64,000 nt of DNA. Origin: Mariniblastus fucicola. Lineage in GTDB: Bacteria; Planctomycetota; Planctomycetia; Pirellulales; Pirellulaceae. Of this stretch, positions 8,862 to 16,651 are shown one piece after another (position 1 is the stretch's first letter; each line of letters opens with the position of its first letter). A program made the translations under genes and the position numbers. The notes under the pieces were generated by a model. The model was not told the origin of the DNA. It was given only the letters and a program-made list of their open reading frames with translations, and ran no database searches. The DNA lies in assembly GCF_008087665.1 (NCBI RefSeq), contig NZ_CP042912.1, positions 558,001 through 622,000 on the forward strand, read 5' to 3'.

Positions 8862-9164
8862 GTGGAAGTAAAAGTAAACGCCAGAGACGGTGAATTGACC
8901 GACGCAGTCAAAGAGACGATCGAATCAAAAGTCTCCAAGCTGCCTCGATTTTTTGAACGCACAACAGCCATCCAGGTGATCGCTGACCTGAAACACGATG
9001 AGCCCAAAGTTGAAATTATTTTGTCGGCAGAAGGAGCAAGCGATTTCTTTGCTTCGGATTGCGGGGCGAATGTTATTTCGGCTTTGGATACAACCATCGC
9101 CAAGATGGAACAACAGCTACGAAAACACAAAGAGAAAATTACAGAACATCGCGAACGGCATTGA
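8862..9164 (+). CDS. hpf: Ribosome hibernation-promoting factor (short HPF/RaiA family)
   Basis: The 100-residue protein is of the short HPF/YfiA type: a beta-alpha-beta-beta-beta-alpha domain without the long-form C-terminal dimerisation domain. It opens VKVNARDGELTDAVKETIESKVSKLPRFF, characteristic of the family, with a basic C-terminal helix (LRKHKEKITEHRERH) that contacts 16S rRNA. It binds the 30S decoding region to silence ribosomes in stationary phase. The start is a GTG with an AGGTGAG-like element very close upstream. It lies directly before ptsN, the same order as in many proteobacterial rpoN regions, although no rpoN is seen here. Confidence 0.9.
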   Translation: MEVKVNARDGELTDAVKETIESKVSKLPRFFERTTAIQVIADLKHDEPKVEIILSAEGASDFFASDCGANVISALDTTIAKMEQQLRKHKEKITEHRERH

Positions 9165-9351
9165 TCGATAGCCAGTCCGGATAGCGTCAGCAATGTGCTG
9201 ACGCTGCCAACCCATATGTTGGTGCCGGCTGCCCTGATGAGACACAACCTTCCCATTGTTGTTGAGTCTATTTTGGTTCGTCTTGGTGCGAACCGACCAG
9301 GGGCAGGCATCGGAAATTTCGTTTCGTGATACAAACCAAGGACAAGACACA

Positions 9352-9828
9352 ATGAAATTTTCCGATTTTATTCATGACAAGGCAATCAACGCGACCATGG
9401 AAGCGACCGACAAGGAAGCTGTCATCCGCGAGCTTGTCGGAGGACTCGTTTCCTCTGGCGGTCTGAAGGCCAGCGACAAAGACGAAATTATTCAGGCCAT
9501 TCTTAAACGTGAAGAACTGGGAACCACCGGCATCGGCCGAGGCATCGCGGTTCCTCACACCAAGCACGCCAGCGTGAGCAGTCCCGTTGGAACGGTCGGA
9601 GTCAGCTCCGAAGGCGTCGATTTCAAGAGTCTCGATGGAGAGCCGGTTCAGCTTTTCTTCATGCTGATCTCTCCTCCAGATCAACAGAGCGAGCATCTTA
9701 AGGCACTTGAGAACATTACCAAAAAGCTTCACGACGAAACGTTCTGCCGGTTCCTCAAGCAGTCCAAAACTGCCGATGACGTCCAGCAGATTCTTACTGA
9801 AGCTGACGACAATCAATTTGTTTCCTAA
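9352..9828 (+). CDS. ptsN: PTS EIIA-Ntr-like phosphocarrier/regulator
   Basis: The 158-residue protein has the PTS EIIA type-2 (fructose/nitrogen) fold. The phosphorylated histidine is His69 in GIAVPHTKH, preceded by the TTGIGRG turn, followed by the GVDFKSLDGEPVQLFFML beta segment and the HLKAL helix. As a stand-alone EIIA beside hpf and an HPr-type gene it most resembles the nitrogen PTS, a regulatory phosphorelay that affects potassium uptake and stress responses rather than sugar import. The start is ATG 9352 with AAGGAC about eight bases upstream; the frame extends upstream to 9256, but the added hydrophobic residues do not fit the family. No EI (ptsP) gene is in the window. Confidence 0.92.
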   Translation: MKFSDFIHDKAINATMEATDKEAVIRELVGGLVSSGGLKASDKDEIIQAILKREELGTTGIGRGIAVPHTKHASVSSPVGTVGVSSEGVDFKSLDGEPVQLFFMLISPPDQQSEHLKALENITKKLHDETFCRFLKQSKTADDVQQILTEADDNQFVS

Positions 9829-9854
9829 CTAACGGTTCACCGATCCAATCTCCA

Positions 9855-10169
9855 ATGTCCAGTAGTACTTCGGCTTCCGCGAAGGTCACCATTCAAAATC
9901 CGCAAGGTCTCCACATGAGGCCTGCGTATCTGTTTGCTGAAACCGCTTCGAAGTTTGACAGCCAAATCGAACTGATCAAAGACGACGTTCGAATCAACGG
10001 CAAAAGCGTGCTGGATATTTTGACACTCGGTGCAGCTCAGGGAACGGAAATTCTTCTCGAGGCCGTGGGCGAAGATGCCCTCGCTGCTGTCGAAATGCTG
10101 GAGCAACTGGTTGTCTCCGGATTTCCTACGCCAGAGAAACCGGGCGAAGCGTCCGAAACTCAGGCCTGA
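9855..10169 (+). CDS. HPr-family phosphocarrier protein (NPr-like)
   Basis: The 104-residue HPr protein takes phosphate from EI and passes it to EIIA. The active histidine is His20 in QGLHMRPA. The INGKSVLDILTLGAAQG segment follows, where the Ser before VLDI occupies the region of the regulatory Ser46 of Gram-positive HPr. It starts 26 bases after ptsN, so the two are probably cotranscribed and partners in one phosphorelay. The C-terminus has an extra 12 or so residues rich in Pro, Glu and Ala. The family call is firm. NPr rather than sugar HPr is inferred from the neighbour. Confidence 0.93.
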   Translation: MSSSTSASAKVTIQNPQGLHMRPAYLFAETASKFDSQIELIKDDVRINGKSVLDILTLGAAQGTEILLEAVGEDALAAVEMLEQLVVSGFPTPEKPGEASETQA

Positions 10170-10385
10170 TGTCGCCAAAGTGCTGAATTGAATTGGCTCG
10201 GTATTCCGACCCACAGGGTCCGCCGATGCTCGTGCTGTTCGAAGATTTCGAAAGCCATTCTGGTTCGCGGTTATCGCTGCGCCTGCCATGTGAGCTGAGC
10301 TTTTCATGCTCGTTCCGGTCGACCTCCACCCAACAATGTTCGGCCCAGGCTTTGATCGCCAAACCGAAAAGAAAGCACCTCTACC

Positions 10386-11996
10386 ATGAAAAAAGAAATG
10401 CTAATCAATGCGCTTCAATCTGAAGAATGCCGCATTGCGATCGTTGAAAACCAAAGACTTGAAGAGCTCTACGTAGAACGAGCCAGTCAGGATAACTACG
10501 TCGGAAACGTCTACAAAGGCAAGATCGTCAACCTCGAACCAAGCATCCAGGCGGTGTTTGTCGACTTTGGCGTGGGACGCAACGGCTTTCTGCACATTAG
10601 CGATGTCGAGCCCAGCTACTTTCGTCAGGGCGGCTACGATCCCGATGAAATGATGCGGAAAGAAAAAGCCGATCGTGCCGCTCAACAGCGAAACGGCCGC
10701 TCTCGTCCACCGACACACGGTGGTTTTCGACCGCGTGTGAAGCCTCCGATTCAGGAACTGTTTCAGCGCGGAGACGAGGTTCTGGTGCAGGTCATCAAGG
10801 AAGGCATCGGCAACAAAGGCCCAACGCTTTCAACCTATATCAGCATTCCTGGCCGTTACCTCGTGCTGATGCCGGCCTTGGGTCGCGTCGGTGTGTCACG
10901 GAAGATTGAAGACGAAGACGAACGTCGTCGGCTCAAGGATTGTCTCTACGATCTGGATCCGCCAAAGGGGCTTGGGTTCATCGTCCGGACTGCCGGAATG
11001 GGGCGAAGCACGAAAGAGCTGTCCCGTGACCTCGCGTATCTGCTGAGGCTGTGGAAATCAATTGTCAATCGAATCCAGAATGTACCGGCTCCGACGGATA
11101 TCTACGAAGAGAGCGATATGATGATTCGCACGATTCGTGATACGCTCAACGGCGACATTGATTCGGTCATTATCGACTGCCCGGATGCGTACCAGCGAGC
11201 CAAGGATTTCCTCAAGCTGGTCATGCCGCGGATGTCCAACAAGCTGGAGCTGTACAAGGGTAAGGACCCAATGTTCTACCACTTCAAAATGGAAAAGGAG
11301 ATCGCCAAGATTCACTCTCGCGAAGTCCCACTTCCTGACGGTGGTTCGATTGTGATCGATCAAACTGAAGCACTGGTGGCGATCGACGTCAACAGCGGAA
11401 GTTTCCGGACCGATGACTCTGCTGAAGAAACGGCCTATCGGCTGAACATGTCAGCGGCGCGTGAAATTGCCCGCCAGCTGCGGCTCCGCGATCTTGGTGG
11501 TGTAATCGTGAACGACTTTATCGACATGCGTCGAGAAAAACATCGTCGTGGAGTTGAACGGGCGTTGCGGGATGCGATGAAGCGTGACCGCGCGAGAACC
11601 AAGATTCTGCGCACGTCTCCGTTTGGTCTGGTCGAAATGACGCGTCAGCGGATCAAGCCAGGTTTCAAACGATCTCTCTATCAGGAGTGCCCGTGTTGCA
11701 ACGGTCGCGGCAACGTGAAGACAGCCGAGAGCGTGGCTTTGGATGTCATTCGCATGATGCTGGTCGCGTCGGAGCAGAAAAACTGTTCCACGGTTGTGAT
11801 CAAAGTTCATGCAGATGTTGCGTCGTATTTGAACAATCAGAAACGCCGCGAATTGTCAGAACTTGAAGGCCGAGGTTCGATGGAAATTCGCATCAACGGT
11901 AGTGAGACCGTGTTTCCGGAATTCTTTGAGATCGACTGCATGGACGAGAATGGTCGAACCGTGCATTTGCCCGATCGACTTGGTGCCGGCAAGTAG
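10386..11996 (+). CDS. rng: Ribonuclease E/G family endoribonuclease
   Basis: The 536-residue protein has the RNase E/G catalytic half without a long C-terminal degradosome scaffold. Residues 38-75 begin the S1 domain (YVGNVYKGKIVNLEPSIQAV). The S1 domain is split by a basic, Arg/Pro/Gly-rich insertion of about 45 residues (roughly 80-122), then resumes with FQRGDEVLVQVIKE. The DNase I-like catalytic segment includes Asp334 in AIDVNSGSF, the magnesium-binding region, and NDFIDMR. The zinc-link motif is CPCCNGRG, where the family has CPxCxG. It processes rRNA and degrades mRNA. The 216-base gap after the HPr gene may hold a regulated leader. Whether to call it rne or rng is a matter of convention. 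Confidence 0.94.
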   Translation: MKKEMLINALQSEECRIAIVENQRLEELYVERASQDNYVGNVYKGKIVNLEPSIQAVFVDFGVGRNGFLHISDVEPSYFRQGGYDPDEMMRKEKADRAAQQRNGRSRPPTHGGFRPRVKPPIQELFQRGDEVLVQVIKEGIGNKGPTLSTYISIPGRYLVLMPALGRVGVSRKIEDEDERRRLKDCLYDLDPPKGLGFIVRTAGMGRSTKELSRDLAYLLRLWKSIVNRIQNVPAPTDIYEESDMMIRTIRDTLNGDIDSVIIDCPDAYQRAKDFLKLVMPRMSNKLELYKGKDPMFYHFKMEKEIAKIHSREVPLPDGGSIVIDQTEALVAIDVNSGSFRTDDSAEETAYRLNMSAAREIARQLRLRDLGGVIVNDFIDMRREKHRRGVERALRDAMKRDRARTKILRTSPFGLVEMTRQRIKPGFKRSLYQECPCCNGRGNVKTAESVALDVIRMMLVASEQKNCSTVVIKVHADVASYLNNQKRRELSELEGRGSMEIRINGSETVFPEFFEIDCMDENGRTVHLPDRLGAGK

Positions 11997-12012
11997 TTGA
12001 GCCTGAAGTAGG

Positions 12013-12175
12013 CGAGTCTGTCTCAGACTCGCTGTCTCAGACTCGGCGATTCAGTTCCGCCTGAAACCTGTTTTGAACAGACAAGACAGGAACAGACATC
12101 ACAGGCGGGGCAACGTTGAACAGAGAGTATCCTGCCAGAGTCTGTCTGAAACAGACTGTGCCTGTCTAAACAGGC
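12013..12175. terminator. Three successive hairpins between convergent rng and sigma genes
   Basis: Hairpin one is CGAGTCTG/CAGACTCG with loop TCT (12013-12031), and part of it is repeated directly at 12032-12045. Hairpin two is AGTCTGT/ACAGACT (12139-12157). Hairpin three is GCCTGT/ACAGGC (12160-12175). All share a GTCTGTCT word. They lie in a 196-base gap between two stop codons and could terminate both strands. No T tract is present. Confidence 0.55.
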
Positions 12176-12192
12176 GGTCTATGACAGTTGCT

Positions 12193-12837
12193 TTACTCTT
12201 CGTAAAGTTCTGGAAAGACTTCCTGGGACAAGCCCTTCCGTTTGATCAGCGTCCGGAGTCGGCTGAGGAAGTCGAACTTGTAGTTCGCGACTTGCTGTTC
12301 GGTGATGCCCAAGATTGAAGCCGCCGATTTGTTCGGCGTGCCCTTAACGATTAACAACTCCATGCATTTGAGCTTCAGCCAGTCGCCGTTCTTTTGCCAC
12401 TTCGCCATCATGTCACCAATGGCTTCAGCGAGTGCGTCCTCTTCGAGCCGTTTGCGTTCGACGCTGCGAGCAATGCTGCTGGCCGGTCGAGCGTTGCCTT
12501 TAAGTTGCCACTGACCGCTGCTGGAATCGGCACCTGTCGACAGCGGAATTGCAGGTCGGCGCCCTTCGCGGCGCAGATGGTCCGTCAGCTTGTAAGCACA
12601 AATTGAAAACAGGTAGCTTTCCAGAGGCCGGGAACCGTCGTAGTTCGGAAGACTGTTCAGGAAACCGATGAAGGCCTCCTGGACGATGTCCTCGCTGGCT
12701 GAACGGTTCGAGAGTCGGCTATCGACGAACGCCAACAATCGCCCTTCATAGCGTGCGATTAGGTCGTTCCAGGCGTCGGAGTCCCCGGATCGAATTCTTC
12801 GGATCAGCGCGCGGTCTATTTCATTATTCTTTTTCAC
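12193..12837 (-). CDS. Sigma-70 family (ECF-type) RNA polymerase sigma factor
   Basis: The 214-residue protein has the two-domain ECF layout. Region 2 runs about residues 8-90, with SEDIVQEAFIGFL (core binding) and ESYLFSICAYKLTDHLR (promoter melting and -10 recognition). A linker of about 45 residues follows, longer and more Ser/Ala-rich than usual. Region 4 is about residues 150-205, where the helix-turn-helix reads NKSAASILGITEQQVANYKF. It starts with GTG 15 bases after the stop of the FHA gene, so they form an operon. A linked FHA protein suggests control through protein phosphorylation rather than a classical anti-sigma factor. No target promoters could be assigned. Confidence 0.92.
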   Translation of the reverse strand: MKKNNEIDRALIRRIRSGDSDAWNDLIARYEGRLLAFVDSRLSNRSASEDIVQEAFIGFLNSLPNYDGSRPLESYLFSICAYKLTDHLRREGRRPAIPLSTGADSSSGQWQLKGNARPASSIARSVERKRLEEDALAEAIGDMMAKWQKNGDWLKLKCMELLIVKGTPNKSAASILGITEQQVANYKFDFLSRLRTLIKRKGLSQEVFPELYEE

Positions 12838-12852
12838 CCCGATGAGTCTGTT

Positions 12853-13563
12853 CTATCGGGGCAACTTTTTCAAGAAGGATCCCAGCTTTGAATCTTCCGG
12901 CTGAGTCGATTTAGCGGGAGCGTCGAGCTCGATTTCTACCCGTTTCACGGGATCCGGGCGGTCTACACCGTCCAAATGCATGTCAAAATCCGAGTTTTTA
13001 TTCCCGGTCGGCAATCCGCCAATCGCACTCATCGAGATCGATTTCTCGGGAGTCGCACCTTCGATCGCCGGGCCGGAAAAGATATCGCTTGAATCGATGT
13101 CGACGCCAAGATCATCCAATGCGTCCAGCTCATCCAGATCTGCGGCGTTGACTTCTGGAAGGCTTTTTCCAGTATCGGATTCGCCTTCGGGTGCTTCGTC
13201 CAGCACGTCTTCTGACGACTGGACTTCCTGAAACTTCGGTGCCATTGGCGGCGGATCGATGCTACCGGAATCATAGATGGCACGAAACGTAACATTGCCA
13301 AGCGTCAGCAGTTCATTCGGCTTCAGCGGCTGGGAATCCGAGATGCGTTCGTTATTGACGTAAGTTCCGTTGAGAGATCCGAGGTCGCGAACGAAAAGCT
13401 GACCCTGATCCTCGAACAGTTCGGTGTGTTTTCGGCTGACAAGCTTATGGGGTAAAGTCAGCGAAACGCCCTCGCGGCCGCGGCCAATCACCGTTGGGAG
13501 GTTGAGTTGGACTTCCTTGCTTTTTGCGTCACCGCCAACAACAACTAGTTTTACGGACAGCAT
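12853..13563 (-). CDS. FHA-domain protein
   Basis: The 236-residue protein has an N-terminal forkhead-associated domain (about residues 5-100), which binds phosphothreonine peptides. Its signature residues are visible: VIGRG, the SRKH motif that contacts the phosphate, and SLNGTYVNN. The remaining 130 residues are acidic and low complexity, with many Asp, Glu and Ser (for example LDELDALDDLGVDIDSSD), and look disordered; the end is basic (FLKKLPR). The start is set by AAAGGAA seven bases before ATG 13563; a longer frame to 13707 lacks such a site. It is cotranscribed with the downstream sigma factor. It probably reads a Ser/Thr kinase signal; the kinase is not in the window. Confidence 0.9.
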   Translation of the reverse strand: MLSVKLVVVGGDAKSKEVQLNLPTVIGRGREGVSLTLPHKLVSRKHTELFEDQGQLFVRDLGSLNGTYVNNERISDSQPLKPNELLTLGNVTFRAIYDSGSIDPPPMAPKFQEVQSSEDVLDEAPEGESDTGKSLPEVNAADLDELDALDDLGVDIDSSDIFSGPAIEGATPEKSISMSAIGGLPTGNKNSDFDMHLDGVDRPDPVKRVEIELDAPAKSTQPEDSKLGSFLKKLPR

Positions 13564-13804
13564 AGATATTCCTTTCTCGAGAGCCAATAAGCGAACCGAC
13601 GCCAAATCGCGACGGACGGTTACGGGGGCGTCATGATACCAGTAAGTGACCTTCCTTGGTAGGAATTTTTCCTGAAGGCCCACGCAAAGCCCCTGCAATG
13701 ACGTCAAAATCCGCGTTACCGGGCCATTCAGCTTTGATACCTCGTCTGTAAGACGGTTCTGATATCGTTCTGGTTCGAGGCAAAATGAAATCTCCTGCCC
13801 AGCC

Positions 13805-13837
13805 GAAAAAAAACGTGAACTAGCCTTCAGTTCACGT
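13805..13837 (-). terminator. Intrinsic terminator facing the FHA-sigma operon
   Basis: On the minus strand the stem ACGTGAACT/AGTTCACGT (nine perfect pairs, seven-base loop, 13813-13837) is followed by an uninterrupted run of T (plus-strand A run at 13806-13813). That is a textbook Rho-independent terminator. It lies about 245 bases upstream of the FHA start codon, with no minus-strand gene immediately before it. Confidence 0.75.
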
Positions 13838-13896
13838 CCGGGACCGCCGAATAAATCGAGGTTAGCCGTCCATCAAAAACTACGAAGCATTTTGCC

Positions 13897-13924
13897 TTGC
13901 AAGGCTTCGTGGTGGCCGTATAAT
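13897..13924 (+). promoter_or_regulatory. Promoter of tRNA-Gly
   Basis: A perfect TATAAT (13919-13924) with TTGCAA as the -35 element (13897-13902) and a 16-base spacer. The tRNA begins 20 bases past the -10 box, a normal distance for a short 5' leader. Confidence 0.7.
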
Positions 13925-13943
13925 CGTGCGACTTGGAAAGCAT

Positions 13944-14016
13944 GCGGGTGTAGCTCAGTGGCTAGAGCGTCACGTTGCCAACGTGAATGTCGTCGGTTCG
14001 AATCCGATCACCCGCT
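13944..14016 (+). tRNA. tRNA-Gly (anticodon GCC)
   Basis: A 73-base cloverleaf. The acceptor arms GCGGGTG and CACCCGC pair fully, the D arm is GCTC/GAGC, the anticodon stem TCACG/CGTGA encloses the loop TTGCCAA with anticodon GCC, and the T arm GTCGG/CCGAT carries the TTCGAAT loop. The discriminator base is T and the CCA end is not encoded. A T run follows at once (14018-14023). Confidence 0.95.
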
Positions 14017-14210
14017 CTTTTTTGCATCAGTCATCCAATGACTGAACCCAGTGGATCGCTCCGGTGGGAAGCTATCAAATACTGCCTTGGGCAACTCAAA
14101 ATCATGCGGATTCTCGCATGATTTTTTCTTTGGCTCATCCTCAAACGAGCCTTGTAAAACTACAATCCGGGACCGTTTCCCGTAACAAGATAACTTTTTG
14201 GAAACCGCTA

Positions 14211-15680
14211 GTGAACACTTCGACAGAAATTCCAGCCACAGACGAAGCCCAAAAGCTGGATCTCAATCTCGACATCAATGAAACCAGCTCATGCGGTCGT
14301 CACGTAACCGTCACCGTTCCACGCACGGACATCGAGCGGTACTACCAAAAGCAATTCGACTCGATCATCCCCAAAGCTGAAGTTCCCGGGTTCCGCGTTG
14401 GCAAAGCTCCTCGCAACCTCGTTGAAAAGAAATTTCGCAAGCAGGTGGCAGACCAGGTCAAAGGCGCCTTGCTGATGGACAGCCTGACCCAGATCAGTGA
14501 GTCCGAAGTCTTCTCTGCGATCAGCGAACCGGATCTCGACTACGAACAGGTTGCGGTTCCTGATGATGGCGACTTGAAGTTCGAATTTAACATCGAAGTC
14601 CGCCCTGATTTCGAATTGCCAAAATGGAAAGGCCTCAAGATTGAGCGTCCCGAGTATGACTTTACTGACGCCGATGTCGATGCTGAACTGGCAAAGCTGA
14701 CGGCTCAGTTCTCAACACTGGAACCTGTTGAAGATAAAGTCGCTGCTGAGGATTACGTCGAAGTCAACATCACGACTCGGCTTGATGGCGAAGACATTTC
14801 TTCTGCTTCGGATATCTCCGTTCAGGTGCTGCCAACGCTTTCGCTTGCTGACGCGATGATCGAAGACTTCGACAAGCTGATGATCGGCGCTGAAGCCGAT
14901 GAAAAGCGAACCGCAAAAGTCACCGTCAACGAGTTCTCTGAGAACGTCGAGCTGGCTGGCAAGGAACTTGAAATCGAGTTCGAAATTCTTGATGTCAAGC
15001 GTCGCGGTGGCGATGGCGTCGATGGGCTGGCAGAGAAAACCGGCATGGACATGGAAGAGCTTCGCAAGCGAATCAAGGAAGGTCTTGAGAGCCGTCTTGA
15101 GTATCGCCAACGCGAAGTTGTTCGCGAGCAGATTAGCAAAACACTTACCGAATCAGCGTCGTGGGAATTGCCGCAGGATTTGCTTCGTCGTCAGTCAGGC
15201 CGCGAGCTTGAAAGAGCCAGCATTGAGATGCGTCGAAGTGGGTTCTCTGATCAGGAAATTCGCGAACGCGAAAACCGAATTCGCAGCAATATCCTCGAAC
15301 GAACTGAAACGATGCTTCGTGAGCACTTCATCCTCGAGCGTATCGCTGAGGACGAAAAGGTTGAGGAAACCGAAGCTGATTACACGATGGAGATTGCTCG
15401 CATCGCGGCTCAGCAAAACGATTCGCCGCGTCGTGTCCGAGCCCGTTTGGAACGTTCGGGTCAAATGGATTCGCTTCGCAACATGATCATCGAAGGCAAA
15501 GTCATCGACATGATCACCGAAGCGGCCTCTTTCGAAGCCACGAAGTATGAGCAGGAACAGCAGAGCACAGTAGAAGCGATCGATTTCTTCGCGGCTGGTA
15601 AATTGGCTAACATTCCTGAAGCCAAATACGAAGGCGGCGAAGATCAGCCGATCCCGGGCGTCAAGCCTGAGCGGGAGTAG
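14211..15680 (+). CDS. tig: Trigger factor (ribosome-associated chaperone/prolyl isomerase)
   Basis: Binds the ribosome exit tunnel and shields nascent chains. From the GTG at 14211 the protein is 489 residues (usual length 430-450). The ribosome-binding loop is GFRVGKAPRNLVEKKF, matching the GFRxGKxP signature near residue 60. The middle PPIase-like domain (about residues 165-265) is divergent, and the C-terminal arms form a long helical, highly charged region from about residue 270. An acidic Pro/Glu tail ends the protein. The frame stays open to 14064, but those 49 residues do not resemble the family, so GTG 14211 is preferred. No clpP or clpX gene follows, unlike in many bacteria. Confidence 0.93.
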   Translation: MNTSTEIPATDEAQKLDLNLDINETSSCGRHVTVTVPRTDIERYYQKQFDSIIPKAEVPGFRVGKAPRNLVEKKFRKQVADQVKGALLMDSLTQISESEVFSAISEPDLDYEQVAVPDDGDLKFEFNIEVRPDFELPKWKGLKIERPEYDFTDADVDAELAKLTAQFSTLEPVEDKVAAEDYVEVNITTRLDGEDISSASDISVQVLPTLSLADAMIEDFDKLMIGAEADEKRTAKVTVNEFSENVELAGKELEIEFEILDVKRRGGDGVDGLAEKTGMDMEELRKRIKEGLESRLEYRQREVVREQISKTLTESASWELPQDLLRRQSGRELERASIEMRRSGFSDQEIRERENRIRSNILERTETMLREHFILERIAEDEKVEETEADYTMEIARIAAQQNDSPRRVRARLERSGQMDSLRNMIIEGKVIDMITEAASFEATKYEQEQQSTVEAIDFFAAGKLANIPEAKYEGGEDQPIPGVKPERE

Positions 15681-15714
15681 GCAGTTCTTTGCCAAGTAGA
15701 ATTTTCCGTACCGG

Positions 15715-15799
15715 ATACCGGCCAAGGTGTCCGGTATGCAAGCTTGGATTTTGACAACTAGCGATGCGGATACATGGAGACGTTGTTATCATCAACGTC
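15715..15799 (+). terminator. Hairpins after tig
   Basis: Two stems follow the tig stop: ATACCGG/CCGGTAT with a nine-base loop (15715-15737), and GACGTTG/CAACGTC with a seven-base loop (15779-15799) followed by a T-rich stretch (TTCATTTTA). The second is the better terminator candidate. Confidence 0.45.
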
Positions 15800-15909
15800 T
15801 TCATTTTATGCGCTTCATTCTTTTTTGGCCGACACTCCAGTGGCTGCGATGACTGGTGTTGTTCAATGCGGACTGAGGTGGCTCCCGGCTACTCAACCAC
15901 GTTCGCCTC

Positions 15910-16491
15910 ATGCCTTGGGAAAAATCATTCAACGAATCGGAAGTTGTCGACCAGGTGATGCAAGTCTTCTGGAATAAAGGCTACACCGCGACGTCGATCA
16001 CCGATCTCACTACCGCAACCGGAATCAAACGCGGTAGTCTCTACAATGCCTTTGATGGCAAGCACGATCTTTTTCTTCAGGCGTTGCTGAGGTACGGGGA
16101 TGGAAACAGAACCAAAAAGTTGAAGATGTTGGAGTCGATCGAAAGCCCGATTGAGTCAATCGAAATGCTGTTCAGTTATTGGCTAGAACGCGCGCTCAGA
16201 GATCCGGACAAGAAGGGCTGTATGTTAATCAACACAGCCGTCGACTTTACGCATCACGAAAGCGACGTGCAAAACGCAGTCGTCGAAGGTTGTGACGAGG
16301 TCGTTGGTTTCTGCGAAAAGCAAATCACTCGCGGAATAGAGCTTGGCGAAATATCGAACTCAGTCGAAGCTCGCCCCACAGCACGCTCCCTGTTTTCTGC
16401 GTTGGTCGGGATTCTAGTGCTTGGACGCGGAGCCTTCGATGCGACCGCTCTGGAGCAGATCGCCAATGAGACTTTGAAGTTGATTCGATAG
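15910..16491 (+). CDS. TetR/AcrR-family transcriptional regulator
   Basis: The 193-residue protein has an N-terminal TetR DNA-binding domain: residues 8-58 include VFWNKGYTATSITDLTTATGIKRGSLYNAFDGKHDLF, the classic helix-turn-helix. The C-terminal ligand domain has KKGCMLINTAVDF, typical of the TetR_C group that includes AcuR/NemR-like repressors of reactive electrophile or acrylate responses. TetR proteins usually repress a neighbouring gene; the next gene, a radical SAM protein 160 bases on in the same direction, is the only obvious candidate, and no operator palindrome was found with confidence. The inducer is unknown. Confidence 0.92.
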   Translation: MPWEKSFNESEVVDQVMQVFWNKGYTATSITDLTTATGIKRGSLYNAFDGKHDLFLQALLRYGDGNRTKKLKMLESIESPIESIEMLFSYWLERALRDPDKKGCMLINTAVDFTHHESDVQNAVVEGCDEVVGFCEKQITRGIELGEISNSVEARPTARSLFSALVGILVLGRGAFDATALEQIANETLKLIR

Positions 16492-16651
16492 CTGAGCGCC
16501 GAATCTATCATTCGGTTCAATGGCCGGATATCGCCCGCAGGCCGTAAAATCCATGCCTCAATTGGTGGATCAGGTATGATGTACAGGAACTTGCCGCGCT
16601 GGCGCCGGTTCAATATTGCTGGATCCAATCCCCTAACTCCGAACCTTCTCA

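Larger units (their letters stand above)
13564..13943. other. Leader region between FHA-sigma operon and tRNA-Gly
   Basis: This 380-base gap has no supported protein gene. It contains the FHA ribosome binding site at its left end, a minus-strand intrinsic terminator at 13805-13837 and the tRNA promoter at its right end. The terminator would act on RNA made leftward from about 13840-13940, so the region may encode a short leader or small RNA on the minus strand. Confidence 0.5.
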
